Assembly: GCF_009727055.1 (NCBI RefSeq)
Contig: NC_052351.1
Location: 10,593,203 to 10,657,202 of the forward strand
Direction: 5' to 3'
DNA length: 64,000 nt
Origin: Benincasa hispida
Taxonomy: Eukaryota; Streptophyta; Magnoliopsida; Cucurbitales; Cucurbitaceae
The notes under the pieces were generated by a model. It was given only the letters and a program-made list of their open reading frames with translations. It was not told the DNA's origin and searched no databases. The position numbers and the translations under genes are program-made. Each line of letters opens with the position of its first letter. Within the stretch, counting starts at the first letter, position 1. This document shows, piece by piece, positions 32,717-44,524 of the stretch.

Positions 32717-34062
32717 TAGGGTGTTCACTATTTAGTTCGATTCGATTTGGATTTAAGACTCAAACCAAATCGAATTGTAAAATTTTAAAATTTTATTATA
32801 TGAATCGAACCGAACCATGCGGTTCAATTTTGCAGTTTTGCTGTTCTTTCCTTTTTTTTTTTCCTCCCTCTTTTTTTTATAAATTTCTATAATTCAAAAT
32901 TTCCTTCTAATATTTTTTTCCTTTTTTTTTACAACCCTTTCTAAATATAATTTTGCATTTAAATCCAATCAAACAATGAATTTAAATTAATTATTGTATT
33001 CAAAATATATTTTTGTTTTTTGAAAACCAATTTTGAAATTCCAAGACATAACAAAAATTAATAAGTTTATAGTTAAATAATAACAATTACAATTAGCAAG
33101 TATTAGGTACTACTAGTATATTAGACTATTGCACTAATTCAACAACAACAACAAACGTAAAAATTCAAAAGTCCAAATATAAGTATTACAAACATAAAAC
33201 TCCTTGTTCTACAAACAATAACATAAAAGTTTTAAAGTCCAAATGATAACCTTCGAAGTTTTAAGTTACATTACTAATTCAACAACAATAATAAACTAAA
33301 AATTTCCAAAGTCCAAATATGAGTACTACAAACATAAAACTTCTTGTTCTACAAATAATAACATAAAAGTTCCAAAGTCCAAACGACAACCTTGGAAGTT
33401 TTAAGTTACATTACTAGTTCAACAACAGCAATAAACTTAAAAATTCCAAAGTCCAAAAATAAGTACTACAAACATAAAACTTATTGTTCTATAAACAATA
33501 ACATAAAAGTTCCAAAGTACACTTCAAACAACCACCTTCAAAGTTTTAAGCCACATAAAAGAAAACTTGTTCAAGCCACCTTCTCCTTCCCGTTCTTCTC
33601 ATTCTCATTCTTCTCCTTGGTTTTTGCCCTAAACCTGCTCTGAAGCCTAAAAAATTATAAACTTGTTAACATAATAATCATATAAATAATATACTTTAAG
33701 TCTAGAAAGAATGTTTAAAGATACGAACATTCTTCAATAATTATAATATCCTCCAAATATCTTTGAAGATCAATGCTAATTTCTTTTGAACATAACCAAT
33801 TTTGTGTACATACAAGTACCTCAATTGTAGATGGAGCTAACGTTGAACGAAAATGATCAATTATTCTCCCATTAGTATTGAATGCAGACTCATACGCAAT
33901 TGTGGATACTGGAATTGCTAAAAGATCTCATACAATTTTGCTAAGAACTTTATATCTAAAAAAATTTCCTTTCCACCAATCTAAGATATCAAAGTTCTCA
34001 ACTAATATCAACTTCTATATCCACACTTGTGGGTATCATCTTCTTCCATATCTTCAAAATCA
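32717..34062 (-). mobile_element. hAT transposon relic with transposase dimerisation domain
   Basis: The minus strand at 33735-34005 reads NFDILDWWKGNFFRYKVLSK, then DLLAIPVSTIAYESAFNTNG, RIIDHFRSTLAPST and EVLVCTQNWLCSKEI, the C-terminal dimerisation domain of hAT transposases. One in-frame TGA stands where Arg is usual (V-stop-DLLAI). The element's 3' terminus is at 32717, tagggtgttcac, followed by an inverted subterminal ttcgattcgatttgg / ccaaatcgaat. The catalytic part and the other terminus are absent: the Sirevirus-like LTR begins at about 34075. A 3 x 140-bp tandem repeat sits between the coding part and the terminus. Confidence 0.82.
33141..33560. repeat. Three tandem copies of a 140-bp unit
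   Basis: The word ttcaacaaca recurs with a period of 140 bp (unit starts at 33141, 33281 and 33421). Each unit contains aaagtccaaatat-agtact-acaaacataaaact, cttgttctacaaa-aataacataaaagt and ggaagttttaagttacatta. The repeat lies in the 3' non-coding part of the hAT relic and encodes nothing convincing. Confidence 0.85.
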
Positions 34063-34074
34063 AAAAAAAAAAAA

Positions 34075-35290
34075 AAAACCTCTACTTTGAGTGTTTTGAA
34101 GTATCTATTACGTAAAGCTTGAAACAGCGGTTTCAACGCAATTTGAATCATTCGAATCAGAGTTCAAACGTATAAGATATGACTTAAACAAGTTTAACGG
34201 AAAAAAAATCTCGAGCAAATGGTGTGGCAAAATTTTTCTCATTAAAGTGAACCAATTGAAAGGTGTCACTTGGAGCAAATGAGAAATGTCACATGACTTT
34301 TAAAAAGAAAATGAATTTAATATTATTTTATATTTGTGTCTACTAGTTTTGGACACTTGGTGGATATTTATTATTTTGTTGAGTTTTAAAAGAAATGATA
34401 TTATTATATTATTTTTCGTTTGTGTTAACACCTAGTTGAGTTTAAATCTCCAGTATTCAATATTCTTTTACCAACATTCAATGACCCAAATTGAATTTGG
34501 TTTTCACCTCTTCCCTCTCTTTTTACACTCTCCATCTTTTTCAAAACTAAAAATAACAATTTTCATAATTTTCAATCATCTCCATATAGTTTCCATTGTT
34601 GCCCTCTTTAAGCTTTAATTTTCTTTTTTCATCTTCTTCTTGAGAGAGTTATTTTATGGTGTGAGAACTGATTTGTTGTGAACTAAAATTTGTAAATTCA
34701 CTCTTTTAAAGAGTTTGTCAAGTTGTTCTTCATTTCCAAACCATTGTAAGGATTGTTCTTGATCCCAAAAAAAATGGTTGTAAGGATTTGATCCTGAACC
34801 GAGGAAAAGATTGAGTTTGTTCTTGCGTCAGAAAAAAAGAACGTTGTAGCAGTTCGACCTTAAGTCGTGGAAAGAGTTAAATACTTCTACCCAAGAGAAG
34901 CTTGGGAAATGGATGTAGGTCGGATTACCAGTGTCAATTTCTCTATCCATCTCCTATTTAATTTTTCAATAAATTTGTTAATAGATTTCATCACATAGAA
35001 TTAATTGTTGCAATTTTTCCTTGAACTTGTTTATGTCAATTTATTGATCTTTTTGAAGTGAATGCATTTACATAAAAATCTTGATAAGTTAGCAAAAGTT
35101 TATTAATTTGCTTAATTGGGCCCACTTTAAGAAAAAGTTTTAATTAGTTTTAATAAACTCTATCCACCCTTAGGGTTGCCATACCGATCTTATAATTAGT
35201 ATAGAGTGAGGTCGCTCTTGTTATTAATCAAACTTTTTTATCAAAAAAATTTTCATTTGAAATCTATTGGATGAGTTATCTACTCAAACA
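34075..35290 (+). mobile_element. Sirevirus-like copia 5' LTR (5'-truncated)
   Basis: The block 34088-34470 matches 57151-57574 over about 400 bp (tgaagtatctatta, ctagttttggacac, tttaaatctcca). It therefore forms an LTR pair around 35291-57063. It ends actcaaaca directly before a methionine-tRNA type primer site. The first about 90 bp of the LTR are missing: the homology starts after a poly-A run at 34060-34078 next to the hAT relic. Confidence 0.8.
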
Positions 35291-35291
35291 A

Positions 35292-35310
35292 TTGGTATTA
35301 AAGAGGTTAC
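35292..35310 (+). other. Primer binding site of the Sirevirus-like element
   Basis: The sequence ttggtattaaagaggttac is a degraded copy of the tggtatcagagc core complementary to initiator methionine tRNA. It sits two bases after the LTR end, as expected for copia elements. Confidence 0.7.
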
Positions 35311-35344
35311 TTTTTTGATAAAATTATATTTCAAATATTATTAT

Positions 35345-37130
35345 GGGACTTGAGTATCTTCTTAATATTTTGAAAAACTATTTGAAAAGCTTGATTGCTA
35401 AAGATATGGAAACTTTAGATCATTGTGTTGATAGACCTCCATTTTTTATGGTAGTAGAAATTATGATGTTTGGAGAAATAGAAGGATAGAATTTATGTTT
35501 ACTATGGATTTCAAGATTTTGTATGTTTGTGAGAATGAGTTGTCTAAATTGCAATTGAAGAATGAGTTGTTTACTTTTAATTCTAAAGCCATAAATATCA
35601 TATATTGTGCATTAGATGGAAAAGTATATAAAAAATTTTACATTTTGAACATACATACGACATTTGAAATTTTCTTGATTATATGTATAGTGTAGAAAAT
35701 TCTCTTTGTACTGCTAATGATTCATTTGATGCGAAGGAGAATATAATTCTCAAAATCAAGGCAAGATCTATAAAGTAGAGAAAGAAAAAGGTAATAAATC
35801 CTCTTATGCTCGATGGCCAATTCAGATAACAACTCTGAAGATGAAAGTGATGAAAAATAGGTAATTCAAAAATCTCACTTATGAAGAATTATATGATGCA
35901 TTTGAAAGCATGTAATGTGATCTTGAAAATGTTAGCTCTAAATATTTAAAATTATCAAAAAAATATAAGGTCTTGATTATTGAGAATAAAAGTTTGATGG
36001 ATGAAAATGCTTGCTTGAAAAATGGAGCTAATGATATGTTGTTGCATAATAATGTTGATGCTTGTTATGGTGAGAAAAAAATATTGAATGATAGAAATAA
36101 GCTTCTTGAAAATGAGAATGATGAACTCAAGCCTTTATCATGTGAATTGAAAATTGAATTGAATGATTTGAGAAATAAAAATGAGAAAAATAATCTCTCT
36201 TTAAAACTAAAAAATGAAATTGTTAGTTTGAAAAATTGAATTATTGAATTAGAAATTAATAATACTTCTCTAAAAAAATATAAATTTTCTCTCGTATAAA
36301 ATTAAATTTCTTGAGTATGATGTTTTTGATAGAAATGAATTTATTAAAACTCTAAGTGAAAAAGAGTCAAATCTTGTGAATGAGCTTGAATGTGCTAAAG
36401 AAAGTATAAAGAAATTGACTAGTGATACACAAAAATTGGATAAAATTGTTGAGATAGATAAATCTTTTAATGATAAAAGGGGATTGTGTTATGTGAATGA
36501 AAATGATTCATCTAGTTCGAAGAGTACTACTTTTATTAAAGTCACCCCTTATTGGTTTCAAGATGCTTCATCTAATATCTCTAATTTTGTTGAATCTAAA
36601 TTAGTGCCAAAGCATGAAAAAGTTAGAAGCATTCATAGAAAATCAAAATTCATGCAATATCAAAATGTGCTCATAATGTGAATTTTGTGAATAAGCACGA
36701 AAAAACTAGATCCTTGCATGAAAAATCAAAGTTTGTGCTCAAATATTGCTTTGCTAAATCTAAATGTATGTATAACGGTAAATTTATGCGTAGACATGTA
36801 AATGCTAGAGATGTGCATGTGAAAACAAAACTTGTGCCTTCATGTCGTTATTATTGAGTTAAAGGTCACATTAACCAAATTGTTTTAAATTGAAAAATGC
36901 TCCAAGTAAGAATTTCTTTGAGAAAATTATTGTGAAAAATCAATTGGTTAAAAATAAATTCTGCCTAATGTTGTATTTTATTCTTGTGGCAAAATTGGCT
37001 ATAAATATCATATTTATTATTTGTCAAAAATGAATTCTAGTGATTTTGGAACTAATTTGAAATGAGTTTCAAAGCCCTTGCCCACTAACCATGGAGGACC
37101 CATGAAATGGGTACCAAAATCTTTTGGTTG
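35345..37130 (+). pseudogene. Sirevirus-like gag, coiled-coil type, no pol
   Basis: The plus strand encodes a gag polyprotein with several breaks. The order is a gag start resembling RPPFF-GSRNYDVWRNRRIEF (35430-35500), a gag core (35495-35690) and a long coiled-coil rich in Asn/Lys/Glu/Leu (35940-36440, for example LLENENDELKPLSCELKIEL). A degraded CCHC zinc knuckle follows (CRYY, stop, VKGHIN at 36838-36870), then NHGGPMKWVPKSFG (37085-37128). The last resembles the GP-x-WVPK motif that closes gag in Sireviruses. Stops and frameshifts are numerous. No protease, integrase or RT follows before the copia insertion at 37637 or after it at 56101, so the element lacks pol. It was probably non-autonomous or had already lost pol. 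Confidence 0.75.
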
Positions 37131-37636
37131 AGATTTGTAGGTATGATTCAAGAAGCAATTGTTGCTTGGAATTCAAATGAGGAATTAATTTAAATTGGAG
37201 CAACTAGTATGGCTTGCCTGAATCCGACAAAATAAAATAACTTATTTGGTAACCTTTATTTTTTTTATTCTTGAGATAATTATTCTTTTAGTATATTTAT
37301 GGAAATTATATCTCTTGAATAGTTTTGAATGGTTAGAATTTGAGTTCTTAGTTATATTGGCTATTAGATTGAATACCCATGAGAAATGATTAAATATCTA
37401 TTTTTGGCATTTATCGATATTGCCTATTATTTGGCTTTTTGTTCAGTTATATGCTTGTTGTAACCTTGTATTTTTTTTTTCTTAAAAAGTTTAGAGCAAA
37501 AGGATAATGAGTTTGATATGTATTGTTTTCTCTTCTACGAAATTATTAAATTCTTATTAAATGCTTTTTTTAGCATGAGACTTATGCATATTCTATGGCT
37601 TACCTTATTGAATGAAAATTAATTGTAAGCATGTTA
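37131..37636 (+). other. Non-coding interior of the Sirevirus-like element
   Basis: AT-rich DNA without a recognisable frame. It ends in tgtta (37632-37636), which is the left copy of the 5-bp target duplication of the nested copia element. Confidence 0.6.
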
Positions 37637-39469
37637 TGAAGGAAATCGAACTCGAGATTTTCATGAGCAGCGGAAATAAGATCATTCCAAATTACAATCA
37701 TGAATGAACATTACGTTTACAGTCGTACACAAAACATGCGGTTATGCAATTGATACAAAAATTACAGCATGAACAACTACAAAAGAACGAGGAGAAAACT
37801 CTACGAACATTTGTAGACTCTTCTCCATGCTCCTTACTCACGAACACTCGAACACAGCAATCTCAAATGCTCGAATAACACGACCGCTCCACAGCACGAA
37901 CACTGTGCACTGTAACTCCGCGATCGCCTCGGTCACGAACACCCCAACAGCACGAACGGCCTCCACAGAACCTCAACGGTCGAGTTGAGTAAGACACCAC
38001 CAAGAAGGTTTCCTTGGTATTCTCGGTGTGAAAATCCAGAGGGTGGGCTCTGTTCGGACATGGTATGAGACAGACGAAGGAGGAAGTACCAATTGTGTAC
38101 ACGATAGGGAAAGTGAGAGATGACGGAGACCTATCGTATAGGTCGATGCCCAATCGTTTAGCTAAGGCTAGCGATCGTCTAGCAAAAGCTAAGCGATCGT
38201 TTAGCTCATCGCATAGCTTAGTGTCTGTCGCCTACAGACACTACACAATTGTTTACTTTAAGCAAGCTGTCCTTTAGTAAATACTGCACGATCGTTTAGC
38301 TCGCCCAAGTTGTCGTTTATAAAACTATATTTACTTGACAATAGCTGTGAGTTTCTTTTTGCCGAGAGAAATCTCAAAAACTAATTTTTTGACAAAAACT
38401 TACTAAAATTAGGAAAACCATTTTTCTTTTATCTCACGGTTTACCAAGAAAATCCAATAACCACCCACTTAATTGGTTTATAAAGAAAAAGAATTAATTA
38501 TCCAATAATTAATATTATTATAAATATAAATGATAACCAACTTATCATACTATATTTAAAACCTATAGTTTTAAATATTTCATCTCATGAAACATATAAG
38601 CCATAGTTCTTTTTCTATTCCATGGTGCTTAATGTAAATCTCATTTACATCAATCCTCCACTAGATGTATCTCATACAATTATGACCGATTATATCATAT
38701 ATAATAAAAATACCTCTTGTCAATTTGAACATTTCAAATCAACACCAAGAAATGATTCTCAACTGAATCCATTGAGCTACCAAGGGGACCTTATGGACCT
38801 GTAGCTCGAAGCTCCAATGGTACGTGAATAACTGACTAAACTCTTTAGTCACGAGATCTACCATCTGTTAACTGCCAGGCATTCCACTAAAGACTGACAG
38901 CTAAACTCTCCTTACCACAGATATTTATGTGTCCATCTTAACCAATCAGCAATGCGATAACTCTTCACAGATCGCTCGTAAGTATAATTGGGCCAATAAT
39001 CATTACGCCCCTGTAGTTACATCTGTCTCCTTAAGTACCACTAATCTCTCTAATGAACATAAGTCATAGTCCTACTATGACTGAGTCTTCTCTTCCAAAG
39101 AGAAGCTGTGGCCACTATGTTCAAGCCCCGGAATCAGCCCTTAAGGGAGCAATCTCTCTACTTATTCCTACTTTGAGAAAGAAGTGAATTCCATCTTGTA
39201 GATTGAGTTCCCATCTCCCAGATCAGACAAGTCCCCAAAAAGGTAAGCATGTTGAGTTGGCAATCTGGCCACTCTCACCCATACTAATCAAAGACCGCCC
39301 TCAAAGGCAGAAGTTCCCAAAACACTCAGGATTGAGGTTGTGTCACCTATGGTCGTTTAGGTGAGATGCAAGTCTCTAGTATAAATGGCGTTATATACAG
39401 AGGCTAGTCATCTCGTGGTCTAGGTCTTATACAAACTTTTTGTATAGGACACCCCCGCTCGCATGTCTC
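37637..39469 (-). mobile_element. Copia element 4, 3' LTR (LTR B, truncated)
   Basis: It starts tgaaggaaatcgaactcgag and is collinear with LTR C (53948-56100) for about 1.8 kb, including gagggtgggctctgttcgga, cgatcgtttagctcatcgca and caagtccccaaaaaggta. The homology stops after gcatgtctc at 39469, where gypsy-type LTR sequence begins, so about 310 bp of its right end are lost. The left border is followed outward by tgtta, matching the right flank of LTR C. Confidence 0.85.
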
Positions 39470-39472
39470 AGG

Positions 39473-41247
39473 TGTTTTGTGATAAAGACATTTTTATGCG
39501 ATACTACGTCTAAATATATGCGTTGATAGTGCTATGCTCGTAGTATGCAATGAAGTAGTGCGTGTCACAAGTTTCTTTGCGCTGAAACCAAGTATAATTC
39601 CAACGCAAGTTTCTCAGAATGATCCGAGGTCGAACACAGGGATTGTTTTCGTTAATGCAATATTTATGTGATACATGCGACCAATTTTAACAATGAATAA
39701 AGAATGTTGGTTTATACAGAAATATAAATTGCAATGAAATAAAAATGCATTGATAAGTAAAGTCCTAAGCTACTATGATACTTGATACAAGATACATGAT
39801 ACATGATACTGAGGTCGAGAACTGACTGTGAAGTTGTACAAAGAATTGATGTATGCGATGACAAGTCTTATGAATGAAGCAGAAAGAGAAAGAGTAAATA
39901 GTAAAAACATTGCAAGTTTGTCAACATTAAAGACGTAACTAAGGCTCCACTTTCCCTTGGCGTAAACCTCTCGGTGATCAGCCATGTTCCCATATCTCTA
40001 TGGTGAAACAGAGATGAATGTGATGAACGCAAGGTTGTTTCCATCTCTGGAAATACTTCTCGCTTTAGTTAACGCATTCTTCCAACCTTCTCTCGATTGG
40101 CGGAATATCATCTTCACTTCTGCTCTCACAGGTGAAGATGCCATCGAGCATGCTTTAGCTAAACTTAATTGATTTCTTAACACAAATTAACTCACTTGCT
40201 TAATTCTCGTTATTTACCCAGAGGATTAATAACACATCATGGAAAAAGTGAACGATAAAAGTATGGAAAGAGACAGAGAGATGATAATGGTGATGATGAT
40301 AACATTTAATTCTAAAATTAAGCATTTAATACATGTCGTGAATGAGGGATTAAAGAAGATGAATACAGAAGATGATATAGAGGATAGAAACAAATACAGA
40401 AAGAGTGTCAACGTCTTGACACAGATCTCAATTGGAGATTGGGCTTGCCGGCGTGTGGAAGTGGGGGAGAGGAAAGCTTCCCTCTCAGTCTTGCTATCTC
40501 GATACAATTGACCTTCGCTAAGAGCTTCAGCTATGAAAATTGGAAGGATTCTCTGCTCGGAGACTCACCGCTCAGCCTTGTCTCGTGGTTCTCCCGGATC
40601 TACTCTGTAAGTCGCTTCAGACCAGCCTCTCTTTCAGAATCAGTATATGCACGTCTCTATGTATACATGTATATTTAGTGAATTTGAAGAAGCTATTTAT
40701 AGACAAGACCTTGGCTCTTTGAATTTGTGGTCCCTACTATATAGTTATGGTAGTTCCTGAAATGGCGGGATGAAAAATTCCTTCTGTTACGCAATCAACC
40801 CGTCAGAAATGCTTAACTGAAAGTTGTACACGTGTCAGAATCTCCCGCAAATGCGTTGCTCTTTGCATCTTCGATTTATCGCCGCATGCGGTGTTGTTTT
40901 TTTATTACCGCATGCGGTTGAAATTGCATTGATCGCTAAAGCTCTTGATCAATTGTCGCATGTGTCGTCATTGTGTTGATCATCTTTTCGTTCTTGATTG
41001 ATGGGCGCAATGCGACGTAGATGCGTTGTTCATTTCATCTTTGAGCCATGAACGCATGCGGTGACTGATTTCCTGCAAAACAGAAACTGAAACATTCTAT
41101 TCTACCATCGCAATGGTGTTAGTAGGTGTATTGACAACATTTCATAATTTTTGCATTTCTTAGCTAATTTGTATACTATCGACGCAACATTCCTTTCTTT
41201 TAGCCGCAATATCTAAATAACACAGTATAAATAACTTGTATTTCTAT
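39473..41247 (-). mobile_element. Gypsy LTR fragment (LTR F)
   Basis: It contains tatgcgttgatagt, aaccaagtataattccaacgcaagtttctcag, gaggtcgaacacaggg and many tgcgat words, shared with the LTR at 51236-53332. A TATA-like ctatttatagac lies at 40690-40701. It breaks off at about 41247 against the RT of the neighbouring gypsy remnant. No primer site adjoins it, and its family differs from the LTR at 44525-46340. It is thus a separate, truncated insertion. Open frames within it (40239-40511 and others) have no protein likeness. Confidence 0.65.
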
Positions 41248-44200
41248 AATTTATTATTCGTCTCCTCACATCTTTTCGATATCTTCTCCAAGTTGGCGAG
41301 ACAGACTCCGTACGTGTGCCCATATATAGAGAAGTCGTCCATGAATATTTCTACAGAGTCTTCAAGATATTCTGAAAAGATGGCCATCATACACCTTTGG
41401 AAAGTGCTTGGCGCATTGTAGAGGCCGAACGACATGCAGCAAAAAGAAAAAGTTCCATACAGGCAGGTGAATGTGGTCTTGTCTTGATCTTCGGGGGCAA
41501 TCATAATCTGATTATAACCGACATACCCATCCAAAAATCAGTAGAAGTCACTTCCAGCTAGACAATCCAACATTTGGTCAATGAATGGTAAAGGGAAATG
41601 ATCTTTCTTCATTGCCGCATTCAGCTTGTAGTAGTCCATGCAAATATGTCATCCGGTGACGATTCTTTACGGTATCAGCTCGTTATTTTCATTGGGGACT
41701 ACCATCATCCCACCTTTTTTGGCACGCATTGCACGGGACTGACCCACGTGTTGTCTACTATCGAATAGATGATGCCCGCATCCAACCACTTGATTATCTC
41801 CTTCTTTACAACCTCTTTCATCGCAAGGTTGAGTCTGCGCTGATGTTCGATTGATCCTTTGTGGTTTTCTTCGAGAAGAATTTGATGCATATAGTATGTG
41901 GGGCTAATTCCTCGAATGTCTGCGAGCGTCCAGCCAATCGCTCTCACATATTTTCTCAGAATGCTCAGCAGCGCATTCTCTTGGTCTTCATTAAGCTCAG
42001 AGGAAATAATTACCGATAGTTTTTCATTCTGCCCCAGAAACGAATACTTTAGGTGGTTAGGCAGGGTCTTCAGCTCTATTATTGGTGGTTGTTTTTCTTT
42101 CTTTATTTGCTGTCGGTTCTTCTTCTTGGGATTCGATCATCTCATCTTCCTTGTTTGTTTTTTCTATGATCGCATTGCATGCAACAATGGATGCGATCGC
42201 ATCCTCATCTTCGTTTTCATCGTTAGGCTTTTCTTCTTCATTCAAACTCTTTTCGTCGCCAGATTCATTCAGATCTTCTTGATCAGGATACTTCATGGCA
42301 CGGATAATGTCAAATTTGAGCTTCTGTCCATTTACGCTCAAGATGATCTCTCCTTTGTGCACATCAATCTGAGCACGACCTATTGATAAAAATGATCGCC
42401 CCAAGATGATGGGCACAATTCTTGTCGGCTTTTAGTCCAGATGATGAAAGTCTGTATATTAGTTTGTCGATTGGTGACCAGCACGTCCTTCACCTTCCCC
42501 TCTGGATGCACCAGAGATCTATCGGCTAATTGGAGAGTCACTGTCATGAGCGCAAGTTGCCCCACATTCAGCTGCTTAAAAATTGATAGAGACATCAAGT
42601 TGATGCTGGTTCCAAGATCACACAATACTTGCCCGATGTACAATCCTCCAATGGAGCAAGGTATAGTAAAACTCCCAAGATCGTTCATCTTCGGTGGGAT
42701 TATAGATTTTGAGCTTTGCGTCAAAGCCACCGTGGCAAACTTACCAGTGCCTCTCTTCTTGGTCACCATATCCTTTAGAAACTTCGATATGCGGGCATCT
42801 CCTCATCGCTTCAGTAAACAGAATATTAATATGCAATTGTTTTAACATAGTCATGAAGCGTTGGTACTGTACCTCGTCATTCTTCTTCTTTCTGAGTCAC
42901 TGTGGGAAAGGTGGCAACTGTACTCTCACGATCCCCTGTTCTTTTGGCTCTGAGGTGGACGTAATCTCTGGCTCTATCGCTTCTTTTTCTTCTTCTTCTT
43001 CTCAAGTCACGCAATTTCAGGTTCCAGTGCAATTGGAGCAGTCCGGCTAGGCTCTTTCTTCTCCCCTTCTATAGTCTTTCCACTCCGCAATGTCACAACT
43101 TGACATTGCTCTTTACCTGTTCCTCCTGGGTTGCGTGGGAGTTCCGTTGAACTCGGTAGGGCCCCTTACGGTCTGTTCTTGAGCTTGCTTGCAATCTGGC
43201 CCATCTGTAGTTCCAGGTTGCGGATAGACGTCGCTGGTTTTGAAGCACAGTTTCGTTCTTCTCGATATATTGCTTCAACAAACTTTCCAAGGAGGAAGAT
43301 TGTGGTGGCTGCAAACTACTGGCTTGATTACTTGTCTGACCGTTATTTTGCGGGAAAAATTCGGGTGGCCCTTCTTTTTGCGCCACTGATTGGAAATTTT
43401 ATTGCTGATTTTTCCACGCAAAGTTAGAGTGGTTTCTCCACCCAGGGTTGTAGATGTTAAAGAATGGATTATTCTTCACAAAATAAATAGACTGTGGGTT
43501 TTGCAGACATTCCTCCATTGCCTATCCTTCACCGTAAGTCGCACACCTTGCGGCAGTCTGATTGATTACGTTCACTTGCCCATTATGCGGTGTTGGGCTG
43601 TTGATTGCGATTCCTTGTATCAAGTTCATCATCGTAGTCATCTGACTCTGAAGTGATGCAATAACACCATTATTTGCATCATTATCCTTTATTCTCAATC
43701 TTTGAGCGCTCTCTCTCCAGTCCTCGTGATTTTTAGAGATGCGATCGAGGATGTTCTTAGTCTTATCATATGTTTTGTCTAGCAGACCTCCAGCGGCAGC
43801 GGTCTGCAAAGCAGGGTTTAATCCGTGATAAAAGATCTCCACAGCCTGGTAATCCGTTGTGTGGATAGTCCCTTACCAGCCTCTTAAACCTCGCCCAAGA
43901 ATCACTGAGCGATTCGTCCATGTCCTGTTCAAAATTGGTTATTAATTTCCTTCTCCTGAAATTCTCAGTTGATGGGAAATATTTCTTCATAAACTTCTCT
44001 ACTATTTGTTCCCAGGAAGTGATCACACAGAGAAAATGGAAACAAAGTTAGTCAAACTTCTTCGGTAGAGATATTCGGGAACACAAAAGTGTTGCAGATT
44101 TCTATGAAGCTCTGGAGGTGAGTGTGCGGGTCCTTGCCACACTGTCTTGTCCAACAATCTGGATCATCTGCAGCATCACCAGTTTCATTTCGAATCGGGA

Positions 44201-44442
44201 TCCATCAAGGGCAGGCCTCATGATTCCTAGAGAGAAATCGTAGAGATTTGGCAATGCATAGTCTCGAATGAGCCTATTACGATAGTTTGCCAGTAGGATT
44301 GGATTCGCCATACATTGTTTTCATTTGGTGCTCCGTTTTCAGGCTGCTCCGCCATGTCATCTTTATCTGGTTGTTGTTGTTGCCAGTTATCTCTCAATCT
44401 TCGTTGAAACGTTCTCTCAATCTCTGGGTCGTAATTTTCCAA
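41248..44442 (-). pseudogene. Athila/Tat-like gypsy gag-protease-RT remnant
   Basis: In the minus-strand sense: gag (43522-44442) with ENYDPEIERTFQRRLRDNW, NPILLANYRNRLIRDYALPN and FPSTENFRRRKLITNFEQDM. A linker follows, then protease (42380-42769) with GSFTIPCSIGGLYIGQVLCD and the active-site DLGTSINLM, where D-L-G-T replaces the more usual D-x-G-A/S. An acidic Glu-rich stretch (42057-42416) precedes RT (41244-41947): GWTLADIRGISPTYYMHQIL, VSPVQCVPKK, and the catalytic block ending VEIFMDDFSIYGH. RT ends after CEETNN at about 41247, so RNase H and integrase are gone. Stops and frameshifts are frequent. Gag and protease motifs and the tRNA-Asp-type primer site place it with Athila/Tat. Confidence 0.9.
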
Positions 44443-44500
44443 AGATTGAGAACTGCAAAGAAATCAGAAAAATTATCGTTAGCACACTTAATTGCCGAAG

Positions 44501-44518
44501 TCCCCGACAACGACGCCA
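44501..44518 (-). other. Primer binding site of the gypsy remnant
   Basis: The minus strand reads tggcgtcgttgtcgggga, close to the tRNA-Asp complement (tggcgccgttgccgggga) used by Athila/Tat elements. It lies 7 bp inside the 5' LTR. Confidence 0.85.
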
Positions 44519-44524
44519 AAAACT

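Noticed and set aside
40239..40722. Overlapping open frames of 60-93 codons
   Set aside because: They lie inside a gypsy LTR fragment and their translations have no domain features.
42082..43656. Plus-strand frames of up to 162 codons opposite the gypsy remnant
   Set aside because: They are antisense shadows of gag and protease on the minus strand, which carry the recognisable motifs.
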